A stretch of 64,000 bases of DNA from Siphonodentalium dalli (GCA_032622095.1 CP136069.1:40214194-40278193), one strand, 5' to 3'; counted from the stretch's first letter, positions 1 through 11,074 are shown. A program made the numbers and translations. The notes: generated from the letters alone by a model not told the origin.

Positions 1-203
1 TGACCAATCCTGCATGGGATTAAATTGAAAACATGGACAGTTATAACCTGGAAAGTTTGGAGACAAATACTACAACAATATGCATAGCACGTAAAGTAAA
101 TTTGTCTTCAAACTTTTTCGTTATAAACTTGAAACAATTAGAGCTATTTCTTGAATCAGACTGGTTATTTAACCCTTTCTTTACTAAATGCTCCTTTTTT
201 GAG

Positions 204-325
204 TACAGTAATGCCCTAAATAATCGACTCCTTAACCACAGCAGAATAATGGGTCATTTTTCAGGATTTAGTCGGAAATAATGGCTTGTTGCCATTCATA
301 GGAAAGCTCTCACTGCATTACTGTA
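204..325. mobile_element. Half-length copy of palindromic mariner-like MITE (family P1)
   Basis: The copy opens with TACAGTAATGCCC and closes with GCATTACTGTA. TA stands at both ends and CAGT follows it, as expected for Tc1/mariner insertion. Only the left arm of the usual ~215-bp palindrome is present; the right arm is deleted except for its last ~12 bases. It has no coding capacity. Confidence 0.8.
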
Positions 326-836
326 GTTCCCTTAGGAAATGTTCAGATATATATATAATGGTTATTTTAGATAAAGCATCAAAACAAAACACACACCTAC
401 ATATGTATATGCCTCTTTTTTTTATCTTTTTTTTTTTTTTTTAAGTAATCAAAGACTTGATAAGTTCAACACTTAAAGAGGTGTGGGTTTAATTTTCAGC
501 AAAATTAGTCATTGGGCTATAAAATTAGTAAAACATAATTTTAATAATTTACATTGTATTCTTGTATTATATAAGAATGAATGTTGTCAATTTGGATTAA
601 TGTTCATTAAAAATAACTACTTAGAGCAAGATTATTCTCAGTTTCTATTTGATCACACCCTACCGTAGTATTTCACACCACTTTAAACTATTCATGTAAT
701 GTTGACCAAAGTTGGTGGTGGGGGGGGGGGAGATACCCCCCCCCCCCATATTCACATCCCTTTGTTCAAGCCTCAGATCAAACATAATACTCTGGGCCTC
801 AATTGTTTGCGTTTAGTTCTAGTCTGAAGATTTTGA
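326..836. other. Gene-free stretch with a G/C-tract hairpin and a dispersed repeat
   Basis: No gene is seen. Bases about 520-690 resemble bases 26740-26850 (shared words AATAACTACTT and GATCAC), so this is a dispersed repeat. At about 715-748 a run of G is followed, after a short AT spacer, by an equally long run of C, which could fold into a pure G:C stem. Confidence 0.5.
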
Positions 837-1052
837 GTTAGTTACTTTAAAGTGATATATATTGATTAGTCTATCATGGAGTTAGTTACTTTAAAGTGAT
901 ATATATTGATTAGTCTATCATGGAGTTAGTTACTTTAAAGTGATATATATTGATTAGTCTATCATGGAGTTAGTTACTTTAAAGTGATATATATTGATTA
1001 GTCTATCATGGAGTTAGTTACTTTAAAGTGATATATATTGATTAGTCTATCA
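837..1052. repeat. 44-bp perfect minisatellite, about 4.9 copies
   Basis: Units begin at 837, 881, 925, 969 and 1013. The unit starts GTTAGTTACTTTAAAGTG and ends CTATCATGGA. I see no difference among the copies; the last lacks only its final bases. Exact identity implies recent expansion or homogenisation. Confidence 0.95.
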
Positions 1053-1307
1053 TGTCCAAAAATTGCACCTATACTCTCATAGTTGTACCACTTTTTAGTA
1101 GAACATATTTGTAAACAGCCTGGTTTCTCTAAGATTGCAATTATTGTCTGAACCAAGAACATGTACGTGTCTATATATATATATAACCAGAATTGTTTCC
1201 TGCACTGAAATATCTACAGAAGAAAACCAATGATGATTTATGTGAGGGAATCAGGTGCGCGATGAATTAACTTACACCCTTATGGTGTGCCGTTTTTTAT
1301 ATTTATT

Positions 1308-1835
1308 ACCTATTTTCTGATATCACAAAATTGAGTATATGATAATCATTAAATATTTTCTGATATCACAAAATGATTTTAATATAGATATCACTAATTC
1401 CAATTTGTGATATCATAATTTTTTATTTTTTTTATTAATTAGCATATTCGATTTTGTGATATCATAATTTTTTTTTATGATATCATAAATTGAATTTGTG
1501 ATATCACTAATTCATTTTGTGATATCAATAAATAGAAAATGGCATATAGCTCACAGGACTACTATTCCTTCAACATTTTGTGATATCATTAAATCATTTT
1601 ATGATTATTTAGTGATATCACTATAATTCCCCAACATTTTATAATATCACAAAATCAAATTATTGATATAACTAAATACTTACTATTGTGTGATATCAAT
1701 AATTCGATTTTGAGATGTCCAAAAATTAATTTATGATATCACAAATTGGAATTCGTGATATCTTAAAATCATTTTGTGATATCATAAAATATTTATCATA
1801 TATTCAATTTTGTGATATCATATATTAACTTTTTA
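1308..1835. repeat. Cluster of TGATATCA palindromes in AT-rich DNA
   Basis: About 17 GATATC-like words occur in ~520 bp, most of them within TGTGATATCA or TGATATCACA and set in runs of T and A. Spacing is irregular (15-45 bp), so this is not a simple tandem array. The core is an 8-bp palindrome, often widening toward ATTTTGTGATATCACAAAAT. No reading frame is present. Confidence 0.85.
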
Positions 1836-2685
1836 AAACTATATTTGCCAGTGTGTAGGAAAATTAAAAATCATGATAATTATGACCTACCAAATAAATC
1901 ATTACCATATTTATAGTATACAGAGATAGATTATAAAAATATAAGTTAAGATTAAGACTTAGTGTTAATTGGCTGTTACAAATTGGAAGTTCAATGTTTT
2001 GTGTTAAATAAATATAACATTGTACCGTATTTTGACATTATTCTGGCATTGTATTAACTTCATTTATGTCATCTGCGGGGGGATATTACCCATAATTGTA
2101 CAAAGATATGAACTGTTTAGTAGCAGTCTTTTACTTGAGGCCACCAAGTGGTACGTCTGTGTAACAGTACGAATTTAGAGTATCAACAAAAAAGAGGCTG
2201 TATTCGTGCAGCAGGTTGCATCCGGCCGATATAGTCTCGGTAGGTACAAAACTGGACGCGGATCTGAACACTGTAAGATAGTATTAAATCCATAGTTCTC
2301 TAAATGCAACCAATAATAAAATTATACGTATATATTTCCACCCGATGAATTTGGTGACGGAAAATGGTCACCTACTTTCAAGAGAAATATATACGATTAG
2401 TTTTTGCAAATTTGCATATCCGTGTCATGTTGTGACTTGACGTGTCAACAGGTCAAACCAGTCAAATAAAATTATTGCCCCTTGGGCGAATACGGACTTT
2501 GTCAGCTGGAATTTTTAACAATTATTTTCCATTTGTTTTCAATATTAAACCAAAAATTGTTGGGAGGATAACAATAACCAATATGACTCCTTCTAAGTTA
2601 TAATCGTGTTAGTAAAATTTTACCAGAAATGCTGTTTTTAATATGTATCACCCGATTTCGTGTGTCAGTCACGCCTCAGCCCACA
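1836..2685. other. Gene-free stretch
   Basis: I see no convincing coding region, RNA gene or repeat here. The DNA is AT-rich and looks unique within the window. Confidence 0.4.
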
Positions 2686-3104
2686 GTTGTTGGAAATTTA
2701 TGTCAAAAACTCTGAAAAAATAAATATCTGAAACTCTCGGTGCGTATAAAAGCCGAACACAACCGAACACAACCGAACATAACCGAACACAAGTCCAAAT
2801 AATGGGAAATATAACGATTAAAGTTCATAGGCATGTGTATTCATGTTCACACTATTACTATACGAGGTTTGTTGGAGTTTGGGCCAATAATAAGTGTTTT
2901 ATTCGATATTTTGTAAAACGCGTTTGTGTTCGGCATAGAAAATAATTCGTGGTAACGAAATAACTAATTGTGATACACGATCGTCAGTCACTGTTGTAAC
3001 GGAAGCGGATAGAGATTATCTGGTTGCAGTTGTCCACCATCTTGGCATGAGCCACGGCGATTTGAGATAAAGCGTGTTGCGTGGTGGCCCGTAAAACAAA
3101 TTAA

Positions 3105-3640
3105 GTAATCACCCCTTTCACCAACCCGATCCAAAGTTGCCGCCGTCCTGGGGGTGGGTTACATGGGCACCCACGACATTCAGTATATCTTGGGGGCCAC
3201 ACTACAGCACCAATTATACCACATCAAACGGTTAAGGGGTCGAGGAATTGTATAGATGTCATATTTGAACCCATCTGGGGTGGCCATTTTGGATCGGGGA
3301 TGGTGAAAGCGGGTGAACATTTAGTTTGTCTCAGTGGTCACCCTACAACACACTGTATTCGACCTAAAATAGGGGGGGGATTCCATGGTACCATATATGG
3401 ACCCCTCTGATCAGTTATCATTTTCGCTCGAGTGGGCTGAGGGTGTGAAAATTTAGCTTTCTTTGTGAACCACGGTACAACACTCTTTATTTGATCTATA
3501 TCGGTCAAGTGACCGAGAAATAATGTGTACCCCATTTGACCCCTTCTGAGCGGCGACCATTTTGGATCGGGTTTGGTTGAAAGGGGTGAATATTTATAAG
3601 CTTGTTTTGGGCCCACCCTAAACAAAAACCTATTTTACTT
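3105..3640. repeat. Degenerate ~135-bp repeat, three to four units, one inverted
   Basis: The motif TTTTGGATCGGG followed by GGTGAAAG and GGGTGAA appears near 3290 and 3560. A weaker copy lies near 3425, and an inverted copy at 3105-3150 (CACCAACCCGATCCAAAG). Small open frames across it are by-products of the repeat. Confidence 0.55.
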
Positions 3641-3656
3641 AAATCGGCCAATATGC

Positions 3657-4121
3657 CGAGAGAAATGAGAGTGGCTAAAATGCAAGCTTGGCATTTTTTA
3701 AGGCAGGTGACTAAAAGACAAGCTTGGCGTTTTCAAATTTAAAAAAAGCCTTTTAAACGCTGTTTTCGGGTGAATTATGCGGGAATAGCACCAGTTAATT
3801 ACTTATATGGCCCATTTTCGTAAATTAATCGACAATAGTGGCAGTAATGTCCCCGATTGGTTGGTTAATAGGGGGCGTGGTCACAAAATCAAAACATCGT
3901 CTTTTTACGCAGTTTTCTTGTCGGTTTTTGGTCGATTTCTCTTTTTAAACATCAGTTGGACTAATGGGCCATATAAGTAATTAACTGGTGCTATTCCCGC
4001 ATAATTCTCCCGAAAACAGCGTTTAAAAGGCTTTTTAAAATTTTGAAAACGCCAAGCTTGTCTTTTAGTCACCTGCCTTAAAAACTGCCAAGCTTGCATT
4101 TTAGCCACTCTCTCGTAATTC
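3657..4121. mobile_element. MITE with ~165-bp inverted arms
   Basis: The left arm (about 3657-3818) and right arm (about 3955-4121) are near-perfect inverted copies. Both contain GTGGCTAAAATGCAAGCTTG at the outer edge and CAGTTAATTACTTATATGG at the inner edge. The spacer is ~135 bp. It is nested inside the larger inverted-repeat element. An apparent 72-residue minus-strand frame is an arm artefact. Confidence 0.85.
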
Positions 4122-5297
4122 AACGTTTGCGTTTCCGATACAGTTACTAGTAATACCCAAATGTGAAATTTGAGATATACCTGGTCGTCAAAGTGAACCA
4201 GATGTCTTATTTAAGGTTAGCAACGGTTGCTAATCAAATACCACAATTGTGTACTAATCATTTATTGGTATTGCCTTAATTTAGTCAGTGTCTAATCACA
4301 TGGTGCTGGCTTTATTCCAAGTTGGGCACATGCATGTCTAAAACTATATATGCAGCCATGTTCTGCATAGGCCACTGATCATTATAAGATCGGGAGACTT
4401 TGCCACCGGACCCGATAGCTCATTAGTAGTGGTTACTAAGCACCTACTCGGAATGCAGGAACATGCATCTATGGTTGATACATATTTTACTCATTAAGCT
4501 CTACTCTAGTGGAAATTCGAATTTACTTGATTTTCACAGCTATTCACGAAGCGTGGAGATTAACTGCATGTGGTCAGAATATTGATGTTGAATGTTGGGT
4601 TTCAATCGCTGCACTGAAGTTGGTCAAATGTAACTGGCGTGGGAAGCGTGAAAGTACGCGCATATCATCATACGCGAAATGGCGCCATCTATCCAAAGTA
4701 CTAGAATCTCCATAGGTCTCAGTGTTAAATTTTGATCACAACTGTAGCCAACAAGAATGAACCGATCACATAAAAAATTTCAAAAATACATGTAATGGTC
4801 ATATCTAGTAGTTTGGAGAAGTTTCAAATCGCACCGATCACCATACGCCAGATGGCACCATATACCGTTTTCTGTAAATACGAAACGCTCTCTAAATGAT
4901 GTTGACCCCGATTTAGGCCGACCCGCCAAAATTCACGAATGGAAACAAGTCAATCCCGAAAACACACATACTAGGCATACATAATCCGTTTTCAGATCGC
5001 TTTTAACAAACCAAAAATGCAAAATGACATAAGGAATCCGACTATTACTACATTTGAGTCTTAAGCGGGCATGCAATATTTGAGTTTCGCGATTAAAACG
5101 ATAATCAAAATGTTGGACTTTCAATGAATTTCTACGTTTTTCTATGTCCAGTCGAGACTTGAATATCTCTAAAGACTTTGCGCTTTTAGTTTCGGTGGTA
5201 AATCATTCCATAGACGAGTAGCAGATGGGAGGAAGGTGTTCTAGGATAAGTTAAATACTGGCTTTATATCGGCTTCCACTATGCAGCATGATATATA

Positions 5298-5467
5298 CAC
5301 AAAAGTTAGGCACGCATCAGAGCCATTTCCATCCACTGACTTCAAGGAGAACAAGCTCTGCCCAAATCCTTTCCGCCGAGGGCAGAGTTTGCCTATATAC
5401 CTCTAATGTCGGGTATTCTTGAATGTCAGTGGGTGGAATTAGCTCTGATGCGTGCCTAAATTTTGTG
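5298..5467. mobile_element. Small MITE with TTAGGCACGCATCAGAGC termini
   Basis: CACAAAAGTTAGGCACGC on the left is answered by GCGTGCCTAAATTTTGTG on the right. A second inner match pairs CCACTGAC with GTCAGTGG. Length is about 170 bp with no coding capacity. Confidence 0.8.
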
Positions 5468-5984
5468 GTAATCACAAGATGTGCTTCATATTTTTGCTTT
5501 ATATTTTGTGCTTTTATATTGTGCTTTATATGTTGTGCTTCACATTTTTATGTTTTAAGCTACGTGTGTATATAGAGTTATATATCTCAAACGCCAGCTA
5601 ACGCCACATCTATATGTGTTAATTAATTACCGGTGACTGGGTGTCGAACAAAAGCTTGTGTTCGGCTTTTCTATGCCGAACACTAAACGCGTTTTACAAA
5701 ATATCTAATAAAACACTCATTATTGGCCCAAACTCCACCAAACTTCGTATAGTAATAGTGTGAATATGAATACATATGCCTATGAACTTTATTCGTGAAA
5801 TTTCCCATTATTTGGACTTGTGTTCGGTTATGTTCGGTTGTGTTCGGCTTTTATGAGCTCCCGAAACTCTATCCATTAATACTATAGTATTAATAGATAG
5901 AGGTGCAGATATTTATTTTTTCAGAGTTTCTGACAAAAATTTCCAACAACATTACTCATGAGTCATGTCATGATTTACTGTGCT

Positions 5985-6130
5985 CACGTCACGGTCAGTA
6001 GGCATACCGCAATCATTCAGTGTTGCTAAATAATGAGGTCGTAACGTTTTATACATAAATGCACATGGTGTGCATTTATGTATACATAAATGCACACCAA
6101 TCTCAGTCGGCGCGAGATTGAAATGTTGCT
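5985..6130. mobile_element. Partial MITE with GTGTGCATTTATGTATAC hairpin
   Basis: GTGTGCATTTATGTATAC is followed immediately by its inverse, ending TGCACACC, so the segment folds on itself. The same hairpin and flanks recur at about 54880-54950 and twice in 56818-57213. Confidence 0.65.
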
Positions 6131-6512
6131 GTAAATAATTGCTAAAAAAAACATAATATATGAGGAATTGACACAAAACATATATCATTTTGACTGTTAC
6201 TAGTGTTAGTAGTAACGAGCATATGCTAGTTTATTTTTGAAACAAGTTGATATCTTATTTTTTTATACTTAGTGGTTTTCTATAACATTCTGACCAAAGT
6301 TGCATGTCGGAGATGCGTGGAATAAACCAGTTCATACGTACATCTTGGAGAATCCTTCGACTGACATCTTTGGTAAGAATGTTAGAGGAAACAGATGTGA
6401 ATTTGGACATAAATGAGGTGTCAGCTTGTTTGAGAAAAAGTATAGCATCTGCTCGTAGCTACATGTATCAAAATAATATGTAATATGTCATATCTTAGTT
6501 TATTACCTTTTT
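6131..6512. other. Gene-free stretch
   Basis: AT-rich DNA with no supported feature. Confidence 0.35.
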
Positions 6513-8390
6513 TAGCTCAACTTACTTTGTAAGTTTGAGCTATTGCCATGGTTTGGCGTCCGTCGTCCGTGTGTGTGTGTATGCGTGTGTCCGTGTGTCC
6601 GTCAACAATTTAACTGGCGCGGGCTACAGGTCGTACCTTTGGTCTGATCTTTATGAAATTTGTCATGAATGTTGACATTGACATGTAGATGGGAACGAGT
6701 CATTTTGGGGTCATTCGGCCAAAAAACATGGCCGCTGGTGGCCAACTTGGATTTAAAAATTCAATCCATTGGCGCGGGCTACAGGTCGTACTGTTTGTCT
6801 GATCATCATGAAATTTGTCATGGATGTTAATATTGACATGTAGATGGGAACGAGTGATTTTAGGGTCGTTCGGCCAAAAACATGGCCGCCAGCAGCCATC
6901 TTTGATTTTACTCTTTGCATGACTAAATCCTTTGGCGCGGGCTACAGGTCGTTGCGTTGGTCGGAAGTTCATGAAATTTGTCATGGATGTTAACAATGAC
7001 ATGTAGATGGGAACGAGTCATTTTGGGGTCGTTCGGCCGAAAAACATGGCCTCCAGCAGCCATCTTGGATTTTACTCTTTGCATGACTAAATCCTTTGGC
7101 GCGGAGTACAGGTCGTACCTTTTGTCTGATCTTTATGAAATTTGTCATGAATGTTGACATTGACATGTAGATGGGAACGAGTCATTTCGGGGTTATTCGG
7201 CCAAAAAACATGGCCGCTGGTGGCCATCTTGGATTTCAAAATTCAATCCATTGGCGCGGGCTACAGGTCGTACTGCTTGTCTGATCATCATGAAATTTGT
7301 CATGGATGTTAATATTGACATGTAGATGGGAACGAGTCATTCTGGAGTCGTTTGGCCAAAAAACATGGCCGTCAGCAGCCATCTTGGATTTACTCTTTGC
7401 ATGAATAAATCCTTTGGCGCGGGCTACAAGTCGTAGCTTTGGTCAGATCTTCATGAAATTTGTCATGGATGTTAACAATGACATGTAGATTGGAACGAGT
7501 GATTTTGGGGTCATTCGTCCAAAAAACATGGCCGCTGGCGGCCATCTTGGATTTCAAAATTCAATCCATTGGCGCGGGCTACAGGTCGTACTGTTCGTCT
7601 GATCATCATGAAATTTGTCATGGATGTTAATATTGACATGTAGATGGAAACGAGTCATTTTGGGGTCGTTCGGCCAAAAAACATGGCCACAGCAGCCATC
7701 TTGGATTTTACTCTTTGCATGACTAAATCCTTTGGCGCGGCTACAGGTTGTAGCTTTGGTCAGAACTTCATGAAATTTGTCATGGATGTTAACATTGACA
7801 TGTAGATGGGAACGAGTGATTTTTGGGTCGTTCGGCCAAAAAACATGGCCACCAGCAGCCATATTGGATTTTGCTCTTTGCATGACTAAATCCTTTGGTG
7901 CGGGCTACAGGTCGTAGCTTTGGTCGGAAACTTCATGAAATTTGTCATGGATGTTAACAATGACATGTAGATGGGAAATGAGTCATTTTGGGGTCGTTCA
8001 GCCAAAAAACATTGGCCGACAGCAGTCATCTTGGATTTTACTCTTTGCATGACTAAATCCTTTGGCACAGGCTACAGGTCGTACCTTTGATCAGATCATT
8101 TTGAGATTTGCAAAGGCTGTAGATGGGAACAGGTCATTTTGGGGTAATTCGGAAAAAACATGGCTGCCGGTGGCCATTTTAGAATTTACTCTTTGCATCA
8201 CTAAATCCTTTGGCACACCATAATCACCACATCCCTGATCCGATCATTATGAAACCTGTCATGAATGTTGATATTGACATGTACATCTAGTCTTACTTAG
8301 ACATTTCAATTAGCACCTTTCCTATTCCTCCATTTACTGTCAACCATTAAATTATTCCCCTACCTAAGTTGAGCTACAGTGTCATTGACA
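6513..8390. mobile_element. AGCTCAACTT cassette with about ten ~160-bp tandem units
   Basis: The left end carries AGCTCAACTT then AAGTTTGAGCT (itself a hairpin). The right end carries AAGTTGAGCTACAGTGTCA, giving short inverted termini. Between them the unit containing GGCGCGGGCTACAGGTCGT recurs near 6616, 6772, 6936, 7098, 7256, 7416, 7572, 7735, 7898 and 8064. The layout, with fixed ends and a variable number of ~160-bp core repeats, resembles bivalve Pearl/HINE elements; that comparison is inference. Open frames inside are repeat artefacts. Confidence 0.8.
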
Positions 8391-8679
8391 CTTTCATATT
8401 CGCTTCTGGTCACGTTTTCGATCGCCTTGGCATTTTACTCTATAATAGAACTTCTTGAGATTAGTTAGAAATCAGCACCATGCTTGAGTTCGCTAATTTC
8501 TAAATTCTAAATAATCTGATTATCAGCTCTGGTTCTATGTTTATTACACATGCATGCAAGTTCAGTTCCCTGGTAATGAGTGTACAAGTTTGTATATATA
8601 AATACATTTATCATGACTTATACAAATATTTAGTCAACCAAAATCGGGTATTATGATGCTCAAACATGTTATAGAGCTT
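8391..8679. other. Gene-free stretch
   Basis: No supported feature is seen. Confidence 0.35.
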
Positions 8680-8993
8680 CTACGAGATAACTCGTAGTCG
8701 GCACCTGGGACAGAATTTAAGTGTGTTCATCGCTGGTGCCAGCTACGGGTTATCTCATAGGTAAATAAATATTACATTTGTGATGTCTGAGATGACATAG
8801 AGTGTACCAATGTTTGTATATAAATTCATTTACCTTGTCTTATACACGATATGGTTTTACCTGTATAGCACTCTTCGTCATCTATGTCATAGGAAACATA
8901 ATTTTATTTACCTACGAGATAACTCGTAGCTGGCACCAGCGATGAAACACTGATAAATTCCATCCCAGTTGCCGACTACAAGTTATCTCATAG
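8680..8993. mobile_element. Fold-back MITE whose arms are themselves palindromic
   Basis: The outer arms (8680-8760 and 8912-8993) are inverted copies. The inverted match continues inward through GTAAATAAA and ATGACATAGA. Each arm also begins and ends with an inverted pair: CTACGAGATAACTCGTAG at one edge and CTACGGGTTATCTCATAG at the other in the left arm. It is non-coding, and no clear target duplication was found. Confidence 0.85.
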
Positions 8994-9203
8994 TAGCCTT
9001 GTGACATGTTTCAGCGTCATATTACCCGATATTGGTCGAACCATCGCTCATACATACATCAAATATCAACTACTATGGGCAAAACATGCAATCCCTTGTT
9101 GGCATACGGGATGGAATTACCCATTGGTTTTCGGCAGTGAACATGTTGTAAATCCTAGTTCAGGACCAAATGTGGTTTGTGAATAAATACAGATTACCTC
9201 GCC

Positions 9204-9246
9204 TTTATATAGTCCGTGTGGGGAGAAGCTTCGTTGTGATTGGCTG
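9204..9246 (-). promoter_or_regulatory. CCAAT and TATA boxes, left edge of array
   Basis: Read on the minus strand, CAGCCAATC (9238-9246) precedes TATATAAA (9204-9211) by about 30 bp. No coding unit lies downstream to the left, so here it points out of the array. Confidence 0.5.
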
Positions 9247-9280
9247 TTGCCATGGTTTAATATGGGTCAAGTATGGGTGA

Positions 9281-9950
9281 GTGTGTAGTGCTGATAATGG
9301 TTCTCATGTATGGTTCTCATGTGCAGGATGTATGGTTCTCATGTGTAGGATGGTTCTCATAAATTGTTCTCATGTGGTTCTCATATATGGTTCTCATGTG
9401 TATGATGGTTCTCATATATGGTTCTCATGTGTGGGATGGTTCTCATGTGTGGGATGTATGGTTCTCATGTGTAGGATGGTTCTCATAAATGATTCTCATG
9501 TGGTTCTCATATATGGTTCTCATGTGTGGGATGGTTCTTACATGGTACTCATGTGTGGGATGTATGGTTCTCATGTGTAGGATGGTTCTCATAAATGGTT
9601 CTCATGTGGTTCTCATATATGGTTATTATGTGTAGGATGGTTCTCATGTGTGGGATGGTTCTCACATGGTTATCATATTTGGTTCTCATGTGTAGGATAG
9701 TTCTCATATGGTTCTCATACATGGTACTCATGTGGTTCACATGTATGATTCTCAAGTGTGGTTCTCATGTGTGGGGTGGTTCTCATATGTGATTCGATTG
9801 TGTGGGATGGTTTTCATATGTGGTTTCATAATATGGTTCTCATGTGTGAGATTATCATATATGGTTCTTATATGTGTGTATATTATGCAGGATGGTTCTC
9901 ATTCGTGGTTCTCATGTTGGTTCACATGGAGGTCATATGTATTACTTAAC
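9281..9950. repeat. GGTTCTCAT minisatellite, unit 1
   Basis: Built from ATGGTTCTCATGTG(T)GGG-type words of ~15-25 bp in irregular order. The long open frames on both strands (MVLMC- and MRTIYENH-type proteins) are products of the repeat. Confidence 0.9.
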
Positions 9951-10300
9951 TTTGATCTAACCTTGTGGTATGGTGGAGGTTCAGAAGTCTCCTCTGTCGT
10001 GAGTTCTGTTAGTTGTGCGGTGTTGCACATCCTTTTTCCTCATGGTATTCTTTTGGAGGACGGGTGAGTTTATATGGGTTAAATGGTGGGGGAGGGTTAT
10101 GAGATGTTCTGACGAAGCTCTGCTTAAAAGGCTAGTGGGTTGTATTCCGTTGATTGGGGATGTGATGTCCTGGACTTTGGGGGTTCAGGGTTTAGTAATG
10201 ACGATGAAGTGAAGTAATATAGGTTTTATTTATTCTTCACAAAAACATGGCACGTCTTCTTCCAGGTTTGCTCCATTGTGTTGTAATGGAAGAAATGACG

Positions 10301-10985
10301 TTACGTTGCCACTTTCCTGGGGTGGCGTTTCGATTTTGTGACGTCATCACTGGCAACAGGTGTGGCTGTGTGTGAACAGGAAGCGGAAATGGATAAATAA
10401 TGGAAAGTATATGAATAGAAGTCCTTCCTGTTCATACCGAGTGGGGTCAGTGTTCGGATTGCGAAAATCCAATGGATTTTGCGGGGTTGGGTTCCCAATT
10501 CGCTCTCTGGGTCACAGTTCATTATCTCAATGACTCGATGCCGTAGGTCACTTGTATCGGTCTGGTAGATTGAAGTGGAATGCTACCGGCGTATCTCTGT
10601 TATGTATAATATCGGCCAGGTGTTCTGATAGGCATGTTCTAAATTTATGTTTAGTCTCCCCTACGTATTGGGAGTTGCATTTGTTGCATGTGAGTAGATA
10701 GATACATATGAGCCCCTTAGGTTTGGGTAGGCTGATGGATAGTCCTCTTGGACTGACTCCGTGGGAAACGCACGATTCGAGGAATTCCCGTTGGAGAGCA
10801 AGTCTGATTTTCTTTGTTGTGAGATTGCATATGGTTCTGTATGTAGAGATATTCGCATCTGTTATGCTGGCTTTGGTGTATCTGCTCGGTTCCTCTGCCG
10901 TGCGGGAGCGTTTTTTCGGTCTGTTGGTGTCCGTTGTGACAGACAAGACAGTTGTGTCTGATACACTGTTTAATAGTACTGTCAT
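10301..10985 (-). pseudogene. GIY-YIG endonuclease fragment, unit 1
   Basis: An upstream frame (10548-10985) and a downstream frame (10301-10522) together cover a Penelope-type GIY-YIG nuclease. The first ends shortly after the nuclease core, with IYLLTCNKC and QYVGET standing for the GIY and YIG motifs, then the R-x3-SEH segment and VAFHFN. The second carries the C-terminal IHWIFAIRTLTPLGMN, matching the R-x-WI-x2-L-x-TL-x-P-x-GLN end of such nucleases. The two are offset by +1. The original ATG is deleted, and no reverse transcriptase lies between. Confidence 0.75.
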
Positions 10986-10996
10986 CCTTTGCTATA

Positions 10997-11039
10997 TGGT
11001 CAACGCGTTTCGATTATTGTAAATCCTCGTTCAGGACCA
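10997..11039 (-). ncRNA. Hammerhead-ribozyme-like motif, unit 1/2 junction
   Basis: On the minus strand TGGTC and GACCA can pair as stem I. Between them lie CTGAACGA, a GATT/AATC stem with a short loop, GAAA, and the palindrome ACGCGT followed by T. In hammerheads GAAA runs into stem III and cleavage follows an NUH triplet (here GTT). A stem III this short would require dimer pairing, as reported for Penelope hammerheads. The core CTGAACGA is one base longer than CUGANGA, so activity is uncertain. Confidence 0.5.
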
Positions 11040-11074
11040 AATGTGGTTTGTGAAAAAATACGGATTACCTCGCC

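Larger units (their letters stand above)
2686..5950. mobile_element. ~3.3-kb element bounded by ~260-280-bp long inverted repeats
   Basis: Bases 2686-2941 are closely matched by the reverse complement of about 5669-5950. Both arms share GTTGTTGGAAATTT at the outer end, a short tandem of CCGAACACAA words, and TTTTGTAAAACGCG-type words near the inner end. No transposase frame survives in the interior, which is filled by smaller repeats (about 3105-3640, 3657-4121 and 5298-5467). It is best read as a non-autonomous DNA transposon with long terminal inverted repeats. No target-site duplication was recognised, so the superfamily is unknown. Confidence 0.7.
9151..11021 (-). mobile_element. Penelope-like array, unit 1 (~1.87 kb)
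   Basis: This leftmost unit begins inside the conserved AATCCTAGTTCAGG block. On the minus strand it holds a GIY-YIG region (10301-10985), followed by a GGTTCTCAT minisatellite (about 9281-9950 on the map). It lacks ~112 bp that units 2-5 carry between the reading-frame start and the ribozyme-like motif (the junction GTACTGTCATCC near 10978), so its frame has lost its normal start. Confidence 0.85.

Noticed and set aside
3905-4123. 72-codon minus-strand frame
   Set aside because: Lies entirely in one arm of the 3657-4121 MITE.
6700-8068. Several minus-strand frames of 60-109 codons with similar proteins (HLHVNINIHDKFH)
   Set aside because: They are the 160-bp tandem units read in one frame; no family match and no splice signals.
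10080-10140. Plus-strand CTGACGAAGCTCTGC as a second hammerhead core
   Set aside because: No GAAA follows the stem and the flanks do not pair, so the order of elements fails.
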